A stretch of DNA of 64,000 nucleotides from contig NC_087063.1 of the NCBI RefSeq assembly GCF_963678635.1, positions 43,972,759-44,036,758 of the forward strand, read 5' to 3'. Within the stretch, counting starts at the first letter, position 1. Each line of letters starts with the position of its first letter. The notes below the pieces were generated by a model. The model had not been told where the DNA came from. It saw nothing but the letters and a program-made list of their open reading frames with translations, and ran no database searches. Shown here one piece after another: positions 46,701-56,000 of the stretch. This DNA comes from Symsagittifera roscoffensis. Lineage: Eukaryota; Xenacoelomorpha; Acoela; Convolutidae. Both the position numbers and the translations under genes were made by a program.

Positions 46701-49327
46701 GAGCTGCTCTTGTATGCCGCCGTCTTGCATCTAGCCAAAACCATGGGCGCCGTCTCTCTCAAGTTTCCTTCCGAAACAGCATCCACTGAAGGACTACCCA
46801 ATCCTTCCACTTCTCTCTTCCTCTTGCGAGTCTTCACATCTCTACTTGAGGGTGTTGTGGCTACCATCACTGATTCGACCTCTCCATCCACTCCTTCCAA
46901 CTCTTGCCTCCCCCCTGCTCGAGCCTTAAGGATATTAGTACTTTTAATCATATTACTAGTCCCAACCTTATCAACCATTTTATCTACAGTTTTTTGTCTC
47001 CGAGTAGAGCTGTCCTCACATTTTTCTTCTCTAGTCTTCGATCGTGAATTCCTCAGCTCTACCAGCTTGCTCAGTAGCTCTTTTCTCGCCTTCTCATCCA
47101 GGCCCGTTCCTATCAGAAGCGGTTCTCCAAATCTTACGACTGTGTCCCACAGTTCCTCCTTGAATTTGTCCAGCGTCGTCTCGCTGCCCACTTCTTGATT
47201 GAATTCTTCCAAGAACTCCTGCCAAGCATCGTCTTTCAGTGATCCCAGGAATATGTCCCTGTTCCCTTCGAAAGTGTTCTTTTCCCTTTCCTCCGAGCTC
47301 AAGAGTATCATCCCCATATTGAAGGTCTCACTTGCCAATGGCAATTCCAGATTCTTCCGGGGAGACGGAATCAGGGGTGGTGTGGCAGTATCTGCCCAAT
47401 TCTCCTCGCTCAAGTCTTTCAACAGCTCTTGAGTGGTGAGCTCCTCCCCTGATGGCCCTGGTTCAGGCGTATTCCCCACTTCCATGTCTTCACCGGCTTC
47501 ACTGAGAGTTTCATCCATACTCTCTTCTTCTGACTCATGTCTCCTTCTCTCGAGAATTTTCTTAAATCGGTCCTCGACGGGTCCGCTCCTCTTGTCTCCA
47601 GGTGTGTCCACGGACAGTGGTGATGGTGTCGTAGGATCTAGCTTTTTGTATTCCGTCAGTGCTACATGCAGTTGACCTGCTGCATCTAGTTCTGTTCCTT
47701 CCTGTCTTATTTCCACCTGTTCCAAGCCATAGGGCGCCTTATATTTTCTGGTGGCAAATTTCATGTCGTCCACCAGTGCGACGTGCCCCTCCATCACGAT
47801 CATCCTGCCATCATCCCATATGGGTAACATGCTCTCAAGTCCCTCCTTCTCTAGAGTTCTCAAGACCTTCCGCACCTCATACCCTGGGGGCTGCGAACCT
47901 CTACTCTTTTTCGCTTGCGTCGTCCACGAATTTACCTTCATCTCGCTGGTATGGAAGTAGACCGCCGCCGTATAGCCAATGAACAGGGGGTCCCAGCCAT
48001 CAGTGAAATCCTTCTGCATTTCCTCCGTCGTCATCCTCGCCATTATGGAGGGAACTACCAAGGGACTATTCATTCCCAAGGTCATCCTCCTGACTATTGG
48101 GAACTCAGGAATGGTGGCTGGGAGGATTTCTTTCTCCATTATGGTCTCCAGCTCCCTCTTCACCAGTGCGAAGCACTCCTTCCAGGCAGGAATTCTCAAG
48201 ATCTCTCGTCCGTCCGCCGTCAATGGGTTCAAGTTCCAGAATTTGGGATACATTTCAATGGGACCCTCTCGCTTGCCTCCCATTCTACATTGCATTTGCC
48301 CCCTGAAGTTGTACACTATTAGCTCGGCATCTTTCACCTTTCCAAAGAGTACCGTGTTGCTCATTCGCGCTCTGAGCACCTCCTGCTGACACCAATTTAA
48401 CGCCGTCCCATCCAGTATACTGATAAGACTCAAGTGCGTTACAGAGTGACGATACGTTGTCACCAGGGGGTCTGGGAACGCGTACGTCACTGCTGGACCA
48501 TAAATGCAGGTCACCACCTCCTCTAGGCCCCGGATTATCCCCATTGGGTCCGACCTCATTGCCAGGCATAGGTCCGTCAGCAGAGGCATCCCTCTGTTCG
48601 TCTTCTTCCATTCTTCTCTCGAAGTTGGATTCTCATCTTCACCCGTCATGTGCCGATTTTGCATCATGAGGTATTGCACTAGCAACGTCTTTAACCCTGC
48701 GGCACACTTGTAGGAGCTGGTTTCAATGCTCGTGTGGACTCTCCCCATAGACAGAGGCTCTCCATATTCCATTAATCGATGAAACGACACCAACTCCCCA
48801 TGGGTCAAGAGCACCAGTGCCAGGTACCCATCAACTCGAAGTGTCTCCACTCCCCGACTAAACATGTATGCTGGGCCCATGTTGAACAAGTATCGGGGGT
48901 AGACCAAATACAGGGCCAAGAGCAGGCTGATGGGCATGCCCAGTATCTCCTGCACGAAGGCTCCAAAGATAGTCGCCGTGGTACCGAATATTCCTGCCAA
49001 GAATTCCTTCTCCCAGCAAGTACTCAAAAACTTGAGAATCTCGTAATCCCTCCGAGTCTTCAATTCGCCTTTGGCGTGCTCTCTCCAGAACCCTCCAATC
49101 GTCACTTCATTGGCGGCCGAGACAAATCTAGCCACCGTCATGTCTCTTGTTTTGGCCAGCTCCAGCTGTTTCTCCAGAAAACTCCAGACTTGTTTCACGA
49201 GGGGTGGTGCTTCCTCCCTTGTCTTATTCGTGGCGTTCTCCAGCCTTGGTGTCAAAAATGGCCACCAGCCATTCTCTTGAGTCAAACGATATTTCATCGA
49301 TTCTAATTGCTTTTCGGTCTCGGCCAC
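43709..49327 (-). CDS. Element C last downstream protein, unknown family with Cys/His motif
   Basis: This open frame of 1872 codons lies immediately after the SGNH-containing frame; its own start codon is not assigned. Residues about 110-160 are strongly hydrophobic (GIFGTTATIFGAFVQEILGMP, then LLLALYLVYPRYLF), but there is no signal peptide or furin site, so I do not call it an envelope. Residues about 590-1000 are acidic, Ser/Pro-rich and basic linkers. At about 1330-1350 the motif C-x4-C-x4-H-x-C-x4-C (CLDSTCGNGEHTCDGRSC) looks zinc-binding and is kept in A and B. Further conserved blocks are VPKCVRLARIS, ITHGECPCHCLAQTVWYP and HNSFCLNRES. The end is a Ser/acidic tail. The family and function are unrecognised; conservation in three elements implies the element uses it. 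Confidence 0.75.
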   Translation of the reverse strand: MAETEKQLESMKYRLTQENGWWPFLTPRLENATNKTREEAPPLVKQVWSFLEKQLELAKTRDMTVARFVSAANEVTIGGFWREHAKGELKTRRDYEILKFLSTCWEKEFLAGIFGTTATIFGAFVQEILGMPISLLLALYLVYPRYLFNMGPAYMFSRGVETLRVDGYLALVLLTHGELVSFHRLMEYGEPLSMGRVHTSIETSSYKCAAGLKTLLVQYLMMQNRHMTGEDENPTSREEWKKTNRGMPLLTDLCLAMRSDPMGIIRGLEEVVTCIYGPAVTYAFPDPLVTTYRHSVTHLSLISILDGTALNWCQQEVLRARMSNTVLFGKVKDAELIVYNFRGQMQCRMGGKREGPIEMYPKFWNLNPLTADGREILRIPAWKECFALVKRELETIMEKEILPATIPEFPIVRRMTLGMNSPLVVPSIMARMTTEEMQKDFTDGWDPLFIGYTAAVYFHTSEMKVNSWTTQAKKSRGSQPPGYEVRKVLRTLEKEGLESMLPIWDDGRMIVMEGHVALVDDMKFATRKYKAPYGLEQVEIRQEGTELDAAGQLHVALTEYKKLDPTTPSPLSVDTPGDKRSGPVEDRFKKILERRRHESEEESMDETLSEAGEDMEVGNTPEPGPSGEELTTQELLKDLSEENWADTATPPLIPSPRKNLELPLASETFNMGMILLSSEEREKNTFEGNRDIFLGSLKDDAWQEFLEEFNQEVGSETTLDKFKEELWDTVVRFGEPLLIGTGLDEKARKELLSKLVELRNSRSKTREEKCEDSSTRRQKTVDKMVDKVGTSNMIKSTNILKARAGGRQELEGVDGEVESVMVATTPSSRDVKTRKRKREVEGLGSPSVDAVSEGNLRETAPMVLARCKTAAYKSSSELRRPLEVEREIEVSTSSTSEEDFKPQKINVKRGSTNGQTWEVDVGKEWISKAHQATGKRVTSDPLERNKTRNTSRTWWVALETLKEMEDCWKKLDSGVARKRRNWATQQKAEVNRIEMANHLKRSWQSLLKDHFEEAMRTPSSAPPLMANPFVRTAGQLMFTWSLVGIELETLTSYDRLKLGSKKLEMYQALMQHVARDNSGLSLARRKDATCFLRWIMSMMSDSTILACQQRASASKTMEKRVSTVILNVYQSTGIEKEEGSRLSLENHRKLDEVRRFYNKKFEEEHDVHRNLASSEQYSRISEKGEYQYVSGVMGMVYNPFLDSEAGGAHRNHEVAELLKFWTERIMEIDAVEKEGPSLGLILEKTPEVVSIPRSDKRVEVNMGDGNGLLTTNLGVVWKLLRPSWCPHPHASLIEETTERVRLAPTEDEDLAKLSVLHKLISPQMQEPGEKTSNPGSAKKLEPGSCLDSTCGNGEHTCDGRSCVRILSFQKEDLVTWFEDITEREKSEVQIVAECYARTTVNIAIALGFFSRMCSLQSLERLESEHHLVTALSVESWPGVLQVTQKHIRSWKVGLEAEMGFPMSEAYGLPLNAKSLIGSMMANLCGSHYPLHMVMVEASSQRVLVDKAFSVPKCVRLARISHHSHKLLRKIRGTVPKELRNDLSEIWGEELLKLERENTSDHERQNVIGKPVGSAPNLEDNDTMHEKMMELEPLLEASGERKLRSIEITHGECPCHCLAQTVWYPDHKNLCLVWDMEEIRSIGLPDHRQKVTILVVSTILALRWIEENITKYREAGTPTAESIHAIDYSRRLELFETACKVFAIPTEVRHVWSRLRYFPWFRATLTSWLYMTTKDHMRKHQKEYRQFQAEIGPEAFKRPLLTHRNAITTGWKRVGKMSRDNTKARESILEEDLAKNVSLSLHNSFCLNRESRVKALPNQAKRLQEQREWMRSYEQLKAWEEIVISSDDEEELLRQFAVSSTSGCSTSKAKSAR

Positions 49328-49330
49328 ATT

Positions 49331-52300
49331 TCATCTCTCGTTACTGGGACCTCTAGACCTGCTGGTGGAGTTTGTGATCTTCACATCCATACTCCGAAAC
49401 CACAAGTTGGCCGTTAATTTGCTTATCGCCGGGTGATCGTCCCCGATGACTGGGCTGAACTTGAGTTGCCTAGCAAAGTTCGATATCTCTAGCAAGAGCA
49501 CCTCGTCTAATACGATCAGGATGTCGGCTAGTCCATAAAAGCCCCTCAGTGCATGAGATATGTCCGCCCATGCCGCCGCCAATTCTGACTTGCGAAGCCT
49601 CAGGTTCGATGGCTCCAACTCCCGATTGGGGGCTGCCATTAGAATCCGCCATTCATTCCCTTCTGCTATCAGGATCAAGACCGCGTACACGAACTGTAGG
49701 GCGGGTGGCATATTCGCGTATCCAGGGGATGTGGTAAACACCACCTTCGTCTTGGACCCGAATCTCGAGACAACATTCTCTTGCACTTCATTCATCGCCG
49801 CAAACAACGCTTGAATGGCTTCCCATATCTTCCTCGATGTCGGAATTTCATCGCCCTTTAGTTGCTCAAGAAGTCCCATCGCGTGCAGGTGATCATTCAT
49901 CCCTGTAAACAACAGCAGCTCAGGTTCACAGGGCATCTCCGACTTTATTGCCACTACCAGAGTTAACATCTGATTTAATTCAGCTCCTGGCAAAGAGTAT
50001 ATCAAAGTCTCCGGCCAGAACAACTTGGGAGACGTTCCTTCGAAGTCTGATCCCGCCACAATGACTACTCTCGCAGCAGCTGGATCTGCTCTATCATAAA
50101 CTGCCAGGGTTTTGGCCAGCTGGGTACTCCCACAGGGCTTCCCGTACCTGGGATCTTCCGCCAATTTCGAGCCTTCGTAAGCGGCATCTGGCAATCCCGT
50201 TCCTCCCGGATTGAGTAGCTTGTCTACCACCTTCAACTGTGCCGGGGTTGCCAACCTGATCCTGGCGATGCTAGTTCGGTGCTTGGGAGGTTCTGCTATA
50301 AGTCCAGGACTCCCCAGCAGCTTGAGAGGTCTGTAGTTAATGGGTCCCATGATCACTTTTGTGGGAATTCCAGTCAGGTCTGTGGTCTCCATCAACTTCG
50401 CTCTCGAGAAGTGCGCCTCATGAGCTTTCAACCAGTCCACGCAATGATGCCTATTCAAATCCTCGTGTGACACTCGTTCGATCCCCAGGGTTTCCGCCAA
50501 TTCTCGCCTGCATTCCAAACTCTCTAGATCCAGTTCTTTCACCTTCTCAGGATATCTCAAGCGAGCGGTCTCCATAGACTTCTTTTCCCGTTTGCTCTCT
50601 GCCACTACCACTGAGGATATCGCCGAGCCTGGAGGTGTTGATGACGTCACCTCCTCAGACTCCATTGGCGTGGCACTCTGCAATCTGGTCTGGCTGCTCC
50701 TTGAACTGTCTCTAGTGTCAACTCTCGGTCCCAAGCGACCAGACAAGGCCCTTGAGGCAAGGAATGGTGGGTTCGGAGGTGGTCCTAATGTGAATTGGGC
50801 TGTCTCTAGCAGATCCGCCTCCAGCGCGTTTATGTGTTCTTGGAAGACGTCGTTTAGCCACTCTGCTCCCCTCGGTCTATCAAAATGGATTCCATCACTG
50901 GAGGTGTCTTCAGGGAATCCCTCTTTCTCCATGCGCTCTGCCACGTCCAACAGTCTGACAGGGAGCACACTCTTCCGGTGGATGTCTCTTATCGCCTTGT
51001 TTAGGTTCCGCACCTTCTCGTTCATCTCCAAGGCGTGCTGATCAAACATCATGTTGTAGGGGACAGTACATATCGTCAACAGGATGGGGTCCATCTGAAT
51101 CCTCAGTTCCTCAAGAAGGCAGCTCACCTTATCGTGCAGCCTTGTTATTTTCCTCGCTTCACCCCTTGATACATCGTTGGTCCCGACCATCAGGGTCACC
51201 GTGTATACTTTGGTCATCCCCAGCATGTCAAGCGTTGCCAACATATGTGGCGTGGCAGCTCCAGCGAAACTCAAGATTCCCGTCTGCCAGTGCGATCGGA
51301 TCCGGGTCAACACCCGCACCAGGCTGTCCCCTACGATTAGATGAACCGCACCTTCTGGTACCCGAGGTGGCGCCAAGTACTGCACCCAGGCCGCATCATG
51401 AAAGCAGTCTCTCCTAGCTTTCTGCTCCGTACTCCAGTCCAGCCGATTGTGCCTGTGGTACCTCCCCTCTGTATTCTTCTTATAACTCAAGATCACGACA
51501 CTCCTAACCGGCTGTTCCCTCCACGTCGGGGGAAGCTCCGGTCTTGCCGAACTCTCACGACTCTTTTGTCGCAATCTCTCGCCCAGTTCTCTCAGACGCG
51601 ATGAGCCGCCGCTCACCTGACTGTCACTCGAGGTCGAGGTTGGGGTATATCCCGGCAGCTCCACATCCATCAGTGGGCGTATGGGTTGCGTCTCTAGGCT
51701 ACGCAAGGAAGACGTTGCGTCATTCGGTATCCAAACTTCCAACCCTTCACTCATGTGTTCTCGGGCCTCGCGGTCAAGGTTGAACCATGCTCTTGCTCTG
51801 GGGGCTTCATCCACCTCCATACGTGACTCTGGCCTCGAGCTGGTGACCACTCGCTCCTTCGGCCTGGCTCCCTTCTGTGCATCAAGCTCGCGTTGTCGTT
51901 GTTCTATTCTGTCCAATTCCGACCTCAGTTGATCACGATTTGCGGCGTTCTCCCGCACCCTTAACTCCTGTTGATGTTCAGCTTTTTGTATCTCAAGCAA
52001 CCTCAGAGCCTGGTCTCGCTCGTTGACCGCCTGGTCCCTTTCCAGCTGAACCTTCTCCCGATCCAGCTTTGCCTGATCCCGATCGAGGTTCGCCTTATTC
52101 CTTTCCTTCTGCGTCTTCTCGAGCTCTTTCTTTAGAACACCTAGATCCGGATATGCCTCGGTCGTCTGTTGCATTCGTGACATCGATGGCACCCTACTCG
52201 AGCTCTGGCTTGTGGACCTTACTGTTGGCCTAGTCGGTAGTGGGAATTCCCCTGCGCCATATTCGGTATTGTTATTCAGGCCAGGATTCCTTGCCAAGTC

Positions 52301-52573
52301 AAAACCCCTTACTCCTCCATCCACATTCCAAGACAACCATCTGGTCTGTTCTTGGTTCGATATTCCCTCGGTGGTGTAGCCGATCATCAAGACAGCCTCC
52401 GTTGCAGACTCCCTGCACTCACCCTGGTCCTCCAACTGGAGGATGGCATTCAGCATCACCGCCATTCTCTCGTCTATTTGGGTGTAGTCCAAGTCCCTCA
52501 GGCGTCTGTACAGCTCATCAAGAGTGGGCTTCTTCAGGGTCGCGGGCACGGATTTCCATAATCGGTCTGCCAT
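49331..52573 (-). CDS. Element C SGNH (GDSL) hydrolase-containing protein
   Basis: This 1080-residue frame starts with an ATG at 52573. An N-terminal unknown domain (about 1-110) is followed by a Ser-rich linker and a long coiled coil (about 145-230, ERDQ-type repeats). An SGNH hydrolase domain spans about 400-590 and has all four signature residues: Ser in IVGDSLVR (about 413), Gly in FAGAATPHM, Asn in VGTNDVS (about 462), and Asp/His in SSDGIHF (about 560). SGNH enzymes are esterases or lipases; the substrate here is unknown. A second region (about 780-1060) looks like a degenerate SGNH fold: VAGSDF, FTGMNDHL, TSPGYANMPP and GDDH. Element A keeps the second region but lacks the first. CR1-like LINEs carry an esterase in ORF1, but I recall none in this position in Ty3/gypsy. 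Confidence 0.8.
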   Translation of the reverse strand: MADRLWKSVPATLKKPTLDELYRRLRDLDYTQIDERMAVMLNAILQLEDQGECRESATEAVLMIGYTTEGISNQEQTRWLSWNVDGGVRGFDLARNPGLNNNTEYGAGEFPLPTRPTVRSTSQSSSRVPSMSRMQQTTEAYPDLGVLKKELEKTQKERNKANLDRDQAKLDREKVQLERDQAVNERDQALRLLEIQKAEHQQELRVRENAANRDQLRSELDRIEQRQRELDAQKGARPKERVVTSSRPESRMEVDEAPRARAWFNLDREAREHMSEGLEVWIPNDATSSLRSLETQPIRPLMDVELPGYTPTSTSSDSQVSGGSSRLRELGERLRQKSRESSARPELPPTWREQPVRSVVILSYKKNTEGRYHRHNRLDWSTEQKARRDCFHDAAWVQYLAPPRVPEGAVHLIVGDSLVRVLTRIRSHWQTGILSFAGAATPHMLATLDMLGMTKVYTVTLMVGTNDVSRGEARKITRLHDKVSCLLEELRIQMDPILLTICTVPYNMMFDQHALEMNEKVRNLNKAIRDIHRKSVLPVRLLDVAERMEKEGFPEDTSSDGIHFDRPRGAEWLNDVFQEHINALEADLLETAQFTLGPPPNPPFLASRALSGRLGPRVDTRDSSRSSQTRLQSATPMESEEVTSSTPPGSAISSVVVAESKREKKSMETARLRYPEKVKELDLESLECRRELAETLGIERVSHEDLNRHHCVDWLKAHEAHFSRAKLMETTDLTGIPTKVIMGPINYRPLKLLGSPGLIAEPPKHRTSIARIRLATPAQLKVVDKLLNPGGTGLPDAAYEGSKLAEDPRYGKPCGSTQLAKTLAVYDRADPAAARVVIVAGSDFEGTSPKLFWPETLIYSLPGAELNQMLTLVVAIKSEMPCEPELLLFTGMNDHLHAMGLLEQLKGDEIPTSRKIWEAIQALFAAMNEVQENVVSRFGSKTKVVFTTSPGYANMPPALQFVYAVLILIAEGNEWRILMAAPNRELEPSNLRLRKSELAAAWADISHALRGFYGLADILIVLDEVLLLEISNFARQLKFSPVIGDDHPAISKLTANLWFRSMDVKITNSTSRSRGPSNER

Positions 52574-53077
52574 TCTTCGTGACTTCGGGATGTATACAGG
52601 TATGTGTTAACCAGCTCAAGAATTACCTTACCAGCTCAAGAATTACCTTACCGACTCAAGTATTCTCTCGAAATGTTCCCTTGCAAATACTTGCTGTAAG
52701 TGCCGATTATCGCGAGTTCAATCAAGGTTTCTCTCTCTGTTTCTCGCTTGAGTATAGTTGGATTTTCAACTTTGTTTTTCAAACTTGATCTGAAAACAGA
52801 AAGCATATTGAAACTTGACATGTCATGTTCCTAACCTAGAGACCCCCCTTTTACCAGTATGGTTAAAATCTTATCATTATCATATCACTTAAAACAATTC
52901 AATTGGAATTCCCTTAAAAGCATGCAGATTCATTTTATGTTTTAGCACCATTAACTCGTTTTAAAATTTAATTGTCATGCCAATCATATCTTTAAGATCC
53001 CTTTACCTGCGCCGCACCCCAGTACCTAACTCAAGACTCCTCCCTCACACCCGACTCGATACCCCCATGTACCCGAC
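52574..53077 (-). other. Element C spacer upstream of the SGNH frame, with splice acceptor and repeats
   Basis: About 500 bases without a gene. In element sense, TTTCTGTTTTCAG ends at 52790, a textbook nematode 3' splice site, leaving a 216-nt leader before the ATG at 52573. A 20-bp repeat (plus strand CCAGCTCAAGAATTACCTTA) occurs about 2.5 times at 52611-52660. The layout fits expression of the downstream frame from a spliced or trans-spliced RNA, as env-like genes of retroelements often are. Confidence 0.5.
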
Positions 53078-56000
53078 TCAGGCGATGCTCAAGTAGTACT
53101 TCTTATGAAGATACACCATTATCTCAGTTTCTGCAAAGACCACATGTAGGATAGCGTACAATTCCCTCGGGCTCAGTTTGCCCCTGTTCGGGTCATACAC
53201 CGGCATTGAGACTTCTGTTATCCCTCTTTCAATCATGAAGTCTCGTAATCTTGTTAGTGCCAATATCACGTGTTCGGGATCGATTGTGTTCCTGTCATTG
53301 ACCCTCGTTACTAGGAAGCACAGATATTTGCCCGGGACTTGTGCCACTGACGGTGGAAGCGCTGCCATCCCTCCCAGTCCTGGTCTCTGTCTGAACAGAA
53401 ACTCTACATTCTGGTACTCTCTTTTGAAGTCAGCTTCCAATCTTGATTTGAAACTCATGTCCGCCGTGATGCAGATCGCGCTGGTCCTGTTTGACAGGAT
53501 GAAGTCGCTATCTGTTATCATGATGTTCTCCGAGTATTCATTGGGTATTTCGAATTTCGTTTTGAAATTCCGACCTATAGCAGGCTCTGGCTCTTCTTCC
53601 TCCAGTTCCAATTCGCTCGTTTCTCTCACTTCCTTGAGCTTCTTTATCATCAAATTTTCGGTGTGGGTAAGTCCTATCCCCACTCCCCGGACAAAAATAT
53701 TTATCGACGTCCCCGTCGATGTTGTCGGGTCTGAATTGTCCTGAGGAATGTCCAGTGGCCTGTCTGTTGCCGTCCATCCGAAAAGAGGGTCCTCTGTCTT
53801 CATGTAATTTGCTGCTGATACATCGACTTGCTGAATGCTTTGTCCTTCGCGGCTCTCGTCTTTGACATCACGCAACCACTCTAGAATCCTCAAGTTCGTG
53901 TTCTCCCTCCTCTCTATCTCACTCTGTTCGAGATCCGTTTCTACTTCTGGCGTCGAGTAATCATCCTGCAGATAATGACCACCATCGTCAATGACCTGCC
54001 ATTCCTCTCCAGCTTCCAGTTCGCCTGCCTTTAGTAATTCCTCGCCCAATTTGTCTGGCTGTATCTTATCGATCAAGAAGTCGTCCCCGTACCTGTTGTA
54101 CCTCATGCCTGTGCGTTTGCGATTGCCAGTCCTGGTTTCCGGTGGTGTTGTTCGATCCGGTTCCATCCATTTCGGCACCTCGTCTTGCTCCGGGTCGTTC
54201 CAGTCTTCTTCTACAAATGATCCTGCATCAGACTCCACTCCTATCTTTTCATTGTCGTCCAAACTCAAGTTCTCATTACCATCATTTTTCTCTCTAGTGC
54301 CTTTCTCATTCACTTCACACGCTGGCTCTACCACCAGGTACTCAAGACCCTCCATGTCCTTCGGTATGCACCAATCCTCTGGAGACGGGACGTGAGGCTT
54401 CAGATTTTCATAATGTGCCGCTCGCCCAGTACTCAAGCGATAGAACCGTCCTTGTTGATGAACCTCCGTTATCATGAATGGTCCCCTCCACTTCTTGAGT
54501 AGTTTCTTTGTTCCCTTGGGCGGTATGACATTTTGGAAGACCCACACGTATTGGCCCACTTCATATGGCTTTGCTCGTAATATTTTTTCGTCGTTTTTCC
54601 TGCGTTGCCTCATTTGCGCTTGCGCCGTGTTCCTCCTGCATAGCTCGTTCAATTCCTGTTGTCTTTTGATCGCTTCTTTCACGTATGCCTGAGGCGACGT
54701 CCTTTTCCCTTCGTATTCCGGGTAAAAGAATGTCAGAGGCATTGCTCTCTCCCTGCCCGTCAACATCATGAAAGGACTGATGCCCGTAGTTGAGTGCTGT
54801 GTACTGTTGTAGGCTCCTACTACCTGTGGCAGGTATTTGTCCCAGTCCGTCATGTATCTTGAGCAGTACACCCTTAACATGTTGACCAGTGTCCTATTTT
54901 GTCTCTCTACCAACCCATTGGTCTGTGGATGATAGGTTGTCGAGTGTGCTTGAGCAATGTGCGATCTCTTCATCAATTCTTTTGTCAAGTCCCCTACAAA
55001 AGCTTTGCCGTTGTCCGACTGGAAAGTCATTGGACAACCATACTGCGATATCCAATGCGTTATCAGATGATCACATGTCTCCTCGGCCGAGGCTGTTTGG
55101 CACGGGACCGCTTCCGCCAACTTTGTGAAGTGATCTATTATAACCAGTATCTGGTTATATCCCGACTCCGTCATGCAGATTTTTTGATGGTCTATCTGCA
55201 CCACTTCATTGAACTCTGAGCTCTCAACGGACTTGAGGGGAAACTTCATCTTCCTTGGGTCTTTTACCTGGAGACATGCCAGGCAGGCATTCACCCATCT
55301 CTCGCAAGCTTTTCTCATTCCTGGCCAATCAAACCTGTGAAGTATCCTTTGTTGTACTTTGTCTATCCCCTGGTGGCCCATCTGGTCGTGCGATCTGAAA
55401 AGCACCTCCGTTTGATACAACTGTGGCAGTATGATGAGGTTGTGTTTGTGTAATATCTTCTCCTCATCTTTCCTCTTGCATGCTACCACCCCATCAGCTG
55501 TGTGGTAGAGTAAGTCTTTTTTCTCTTTGTAGAACTGGCTCAAGATCTTGTAGCTGTCTTCCTCGAGTTCCCCCTTCTCCTTGACCCCCGACTGGATCCA
55601 TTTGGAGAGGTTACTTGTCATTTTGTCATTCTTTTGGGCTCTTATTAGGTCTGACAGCCTATATCTTGCCTTGACATGCTCCTTTAGCGCCATGATCTGT
55701 CCATTCATCTCACCAGGTTTGTGGATGTCATCACTCAGCTTCACGCATATCATCCTTTTCACGATTTTCATATCATCTTCTGGCACCAGATTTGTTCTGA
55801 CGTTTGAGTTGCATGATAGTTCTCTGTATGGCTTCCTTGAAACCGCAATTCTCTCAAGTTCCTCACCACCTCGTATCTCCTGTATCTCCAGATTGTACGT
55901 TCCTGATGATGGATCCGTCTGTAACTCCCTGTCGTGGTGCCTTGTCTTCTCTTCCGCCAGTATCATGCACAGACTGTCCTGGTTTTCGCTGCTCTCATCC

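Noticed and set aside
48840-49000. Envelope-like membrane region in element C's last protein
   Set aside because: A hydrophobic stretch exists, but no signal peptide, protease cleavage site, fusion peptide or C-terminal anchor is visible.
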